A DNA stretch of 64,000 nt from Auriscalpium vulgare. Lineage: Eukaryota; Basidiomycota; Agaricomycetes; Russulales; Auriscalpiaceae. Under the pieces are notes generated by a model that ran no database searches, was not told where the DNA came from, and was given only the letters and a program-made list of their open reading frames with translations. This document shows, in pieces, positions 61,216-64,000 of the stretch. The stretch lies in NCBI GenBank assembly GCA_019915015.1, contig JAHBBC010000001.1, forward strand, positions 2,046,001-2,110,000, in the 5' to 3' direction. The first letter of the stretch is position 1. Each line of letters opens with the position of its first letter. Made by a program: the position numbers and the translations under genes.

Positions 61216-63060
61216 ATGTCCATCCCTCTTCCGTCCCCCGGAAATTTTGTTTCCTCTGTTCGCGCGAGCTCGCGCACCGTTCGTGAAGCAGCAAATATCC
61301 AGGTAAGTCAATGCCGTTCCATTCTTCAAGTAGCCGCGCTCCTCTACCTTCCATTACGGTGTTTGCAATCACTATACGTACCCAGTTCCCGATGGCGCCG
61401 GGAGGGACGGCAGCCATCTGGCTTCCTGGCGGCGCAGTACGCCCCTGCATCATTATCGCCGCCAGAAAGCGGTCGGATCGTGTTCTGAACTGGCTCTCGA
61501 GCCAAACTGCTTGACCAAGCATCTGCAGCTGCTACCCTCTTTGATGCAGCGTGGGCGTTCTGATGTCCATGGACGGCGCTTGCCACCATCTGACTTCACT
61601 GTCATCTATTTCGAGGCTCTGCCAGGCAGCCACATCGCGTTGGCAATTTCCGTCGGCGACACTATCCTGCCGAAGGCGTCCGCTGCCATGTCACGACATT
61701 ATCAGCGCCTATAGACCGTCCCTTACTCCGCATTTGTGACTCGGATTCGGCGGAGCCACCTCGCTCAATCACTCACGCTTCATTGCGTTTTTAGATCTCT
61801 GAAACCAGCATCAAGCGCCTGCTCTTGAGCCCGGCATTCACGAGAACCTATCATCGCATATCCACGACCTCACATGGCCTCGCTTTACCGCTCAACTTTC
61901 CCTCCCCGCTCTCGGAGCTCAATCTCCTATCGATACTCGCGCTTCTCAATATCGCTTCCGGCTATCGTGTTCCATTGCACCAGGAGACAGGTCGCGGGGC
62001 ATGGGACACAATTCGCGCATTTGTCTTCGGCCTCTACCTGACTTCCTCAACCGGTGACGACGCCGATTTCCTTAGCGCTCAAGGCATGATGAACATCTCG
62101 GAGGCTAAGATAGCGGAGTTACTCGGTGTCAGCCTGCACACTGAGCGACAGCATGAGACAATCGCAGGCCTTACCGTTGGGGAAGTTGGCGGGCCTGGGT
62201 GGGAAGTGGTACAGCTGCTGAAGAAACTCTTGCACGACACGGGCGCTACGCTCAAGAACAGCGGCTACCGAGACTTGGGCAGCTTCGTTGTCGAATCCCT
62301 CCAGGAGGGCGACAAAGCGGCCAAGGGCAAGGGCGAAGAAGTGGCCGCCGAGGTCGTTCTAGAACGGGTGTGTCAGTTTACACCGTGCCCAAATATCGCG
62401 CTCAAAGTAGTGTCATATAGCTGGTTCGCGCGTTCCCTGGCTTTCAGGATATGGGTTTGGTAGACGGTCGGCGTGAGTGCCCACCTCCGACGCGTTGGAA
62501 AACCTCTGATTCCGGCATTTCCAGCCGTCTATTGTTTCAAGAAGGCGCTCTTTCTCATCCACGGGATAACCATCCGCTTTGGCTCAAAGTCGCCCTCGCC
62601 ATTCCCTGTCCCTCATACGTCACACCTCCCGGTATTCACCGACAACGTTCTCCCCTCAATGCTGATTCATCTCGGTCTCATCGATCTTTCCGCCGCCGCT
62701 CAATCACTCTCATCGCTCTTCCCCGGTGCCGGCAGTGAGCAGAGTTTGGAGACTTTACTGGCGCCCGCGCCCGAAGCCTCCGCGGCGACAGCGCCTCGAA
62801 AAAAGCAACCCCCGAAAGACGGGCCTACGCTGACGACAGAGCAGGCATACGTCCTGCGCGCCGCAGCAATTGATGCCTGTGAGCTCATTGTGGCATACGC
62901 ACGCACCATGGATACGGCCGAGCTCGAGCCGCAGGGCCTAGCCTGGATAAAGGACATTACGCTGCCCGATTTCGACATGTGGCTCTGGGCGGTCGCAAAG
63001 GACAGGGAGGACTACCGTGCGCTTGAGCGATTTGTTTTGCGAAATACGCTATTCTTCTGA
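61216..63060 (+). CDS. QNG1: queuosine-salvage protein (DUF2419, queuosine 5'-phosphate glycosidase)
   Basis: Releases queuine from queuosine monophosphate so it can be reinserted into tRNA. Exon 1 (61216-61302) encodes MSIPLPSPGNFVSSVRASSR...ANIQ and ends at a strong donor GTAAGTC. The next recognisable exon begins at 61795 (ISETSIKRLLLSPAF) after TTTTTAG, in phase. Then LSILALLNIASGYRVPLHQE, GRGAWDTIRAFVFGLYLTSS, TGATLKNSGYRDLGSFVVES, LVRAFPGFQDMGLVDGR, VYCFKKALFLIHGITIRFG, FTDNVLPSMLIHLGLIDLS and the C-terminus FVLRNTLFF with the stop at 63060. The gap between the first two exons (492 bp) is far longer than other introns here. Confidence 0.9.
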
Positions 63061-64000
63061 TTTTTCCAGTACGTTTTCTGCTTCCGGGCGCCTACTACCC
63101 TCAATTGAAGACATGATGCTGATCCGCGCTGGCGAAGGCACCTCACCTCTGTCATACACGATTTGTACGTTAGACGCTGAGAATCTGGCCCACGCCATTT
63201 CGTACTTAGTGAGTCTGCTGTAAGTACGATGTCATCGTCCTTTCAGCGGCGCGTGGACGTCCGCGAGCCCAACCACAGCTCATCTGTTGCGCCTATGAGC
63301 TGCATATGTCCGTGGCGTCTAGCCCACACAGGAGATCAACTGCACGGCTTGCCGCTAAGCAATCAAAATCAAGGCGACGCACGATGCTAGCCTCGCGGCC
63401 ACCAACACCAGCCGAATCCCTGAGCCTTGGACCGCGCATGGTTCTGATCCATACGCCGCACGAAGATCGGGCAGGACTCCTAACACCTTCACACGTCGAG
63501 AAACTGCCGACGGGGTTCCTTATTCTCCAGAGGAGCGCGCGCGTCCCACGAGGCGCCGCACGAGGGCAGGGCAGCGCGATCGCTCTTTGCGCTCTGCGTC
63601 GCCTTCTGGTCTTCTTCCATGCAGCGACTCAGCGCCGGTCTGGACCGGACTTGCGCTTGTTAGGCTTTCGGACCCTCCCGTCGGCCATACCGTGGGTCGA
63701 TTTGGTTTACTGTAATGAAATAAGCTTCGCGGGCGCCGCTACCACGCTGCATGGAAGGTCGGTGAGAGTGTACCCGGCTGATTTGCATGGCGTTGCATTG
63801 GTCGCCGCCGCCACCGATGGAAGGGCCTCTTGAGAAAGACCATAGGCGCATGAGAACGGCATCGAAGCCCAGCGCTCAGCGCTCACTGCAATATACTTGT
63901 GTGTTACAATTCCGCATGGTGTATAGGTGGAGAATGGATAAGTAACTTGGCTATGCTGTATAATACAACAGCGAATATCAGAAAGATCTATGGCACATTG
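63061..64000. other. right-edge region with one unassigned open frame
   Basis: A plus-strand frame at 63306-63833 (175 codons; MSVASSPHRRSTARLAAKQS, then PPTPAESLSLGPRMVLIHTP) begins like a small basic nuclear protein but changes character after LILQRSARVP, where an intron may start or the resemblance ends. I do not recognise it and cannot decide whether it is a gene. Nothing else seen to the window end. Confidence 0.3.

Noticed and set aside
1..64000. CRISPR arrays, bacterial operons, ribosome binding sites, integrated virus or intact transposon
   Set aside because: No regularly spaced repeats, polymerase, integrase or transposase motifs were recognised, and the spliceosomal introns show this is a nuclear fungal region.

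Overview
The window reads as nuclear DNA of a basidiomycete fungus, most likely a mushroom-forming agaricomycete. Genes lie on both strands without operons. They are cut by many short introns, mostly about 50-60 bp with GT-AG ends, coding DNA is GC-rich, and there are several fast-evolving F-box/leucine-rich proteins of the type expanded in these fungi. No RNA gene, CRISPR array, viral element or intact transposon was recognised. All assignments come from reading translated exons and joining them by eye at splice sites, so exon borders are approximate. LAYOUT. 1-5.3 kb (minus): the 3'-truncated end of a Rad5/HLTF-type SNF2 translocase with an unexpected N-terminal PARP-type zinc finger. 5.4-7.3 kb: poorly supported. 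7.3-9.5 kb (plus): a divergent G-protein alpha subunit. 10.2-11.3 kb (plus): a SIRT5-class sirtuin with one frame break. 11.4-13.1 kb (minus): F-box-like protein A. 13.5-14.0 kb (minus): a small unknown protein. 14.8-17.4 kb (minus): a DUF1399/GRDP-like protein. 17.8-19.0 kb: a diverged tandem repeat, a small unknown gene and a cluster of palindromes. 19.2-25.2 kb (plus): nicotinamide riboside kinase, phosphatidate cytidylyltransferase and AP-1 mu. 25.8-30.1 kb (plus): two F-box genes, with a decayed amino-acid permease remnant between them on the minus strand. 30.5-31.4 kb (minus): ribosomal protein S23. 32.0-33.4 kb (plus): an alpha/beta hydrolase of the homoserine acetyltransferase-like group. 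33.9-35.7 kb (minus): mitochondrial tyrosyl-tRNA synthetase. 36.1-37.7 kb (minus): F-box-like protein B, a paralogue of A. 38.2-41.0 kb (minus): a TM9/EMP70 protein. 41.5-44.6 kb (minus): the DBP10 RNA helicase. 46.2-51.2 kb (minus): the Rdh54/Rad54B recombination translocase with a duplicated N-terminal module. 52.9-55.6 kb (minus): a membrane-anchored YtcJ-type amidohydrolase. 56.1-59.0 kb (plus): the HRD1 ubiquitin ligase. 60.1-60.9 kb (minus): an AIM41/YqeY-like protein. 61.2-63.1 kb (plus): a queuosine-salvage protein. The last kilobase holds one unassigned frame. HOW THE GENES RELATE. Most are housekeeping genes for DNA repair, ribosome biogenesis and translation, lipid and NAD metabolism, and secretory traffic and ERAD. 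They show no obvious shared pathway. I found no convincing previously undescribed multi-gene system. The most interesting signals are inside single genes: the PARP-finger/HIRAN/SNF2/RING architecture with a large charged insert between helicase motifs, the intragenic Rdh54 duplication that kept both introns, a 9-nt micro-exon with a GC-AG intron at switch II of the G-alpha gene, and single-base frame breaks in four genes, three of them F-box type.
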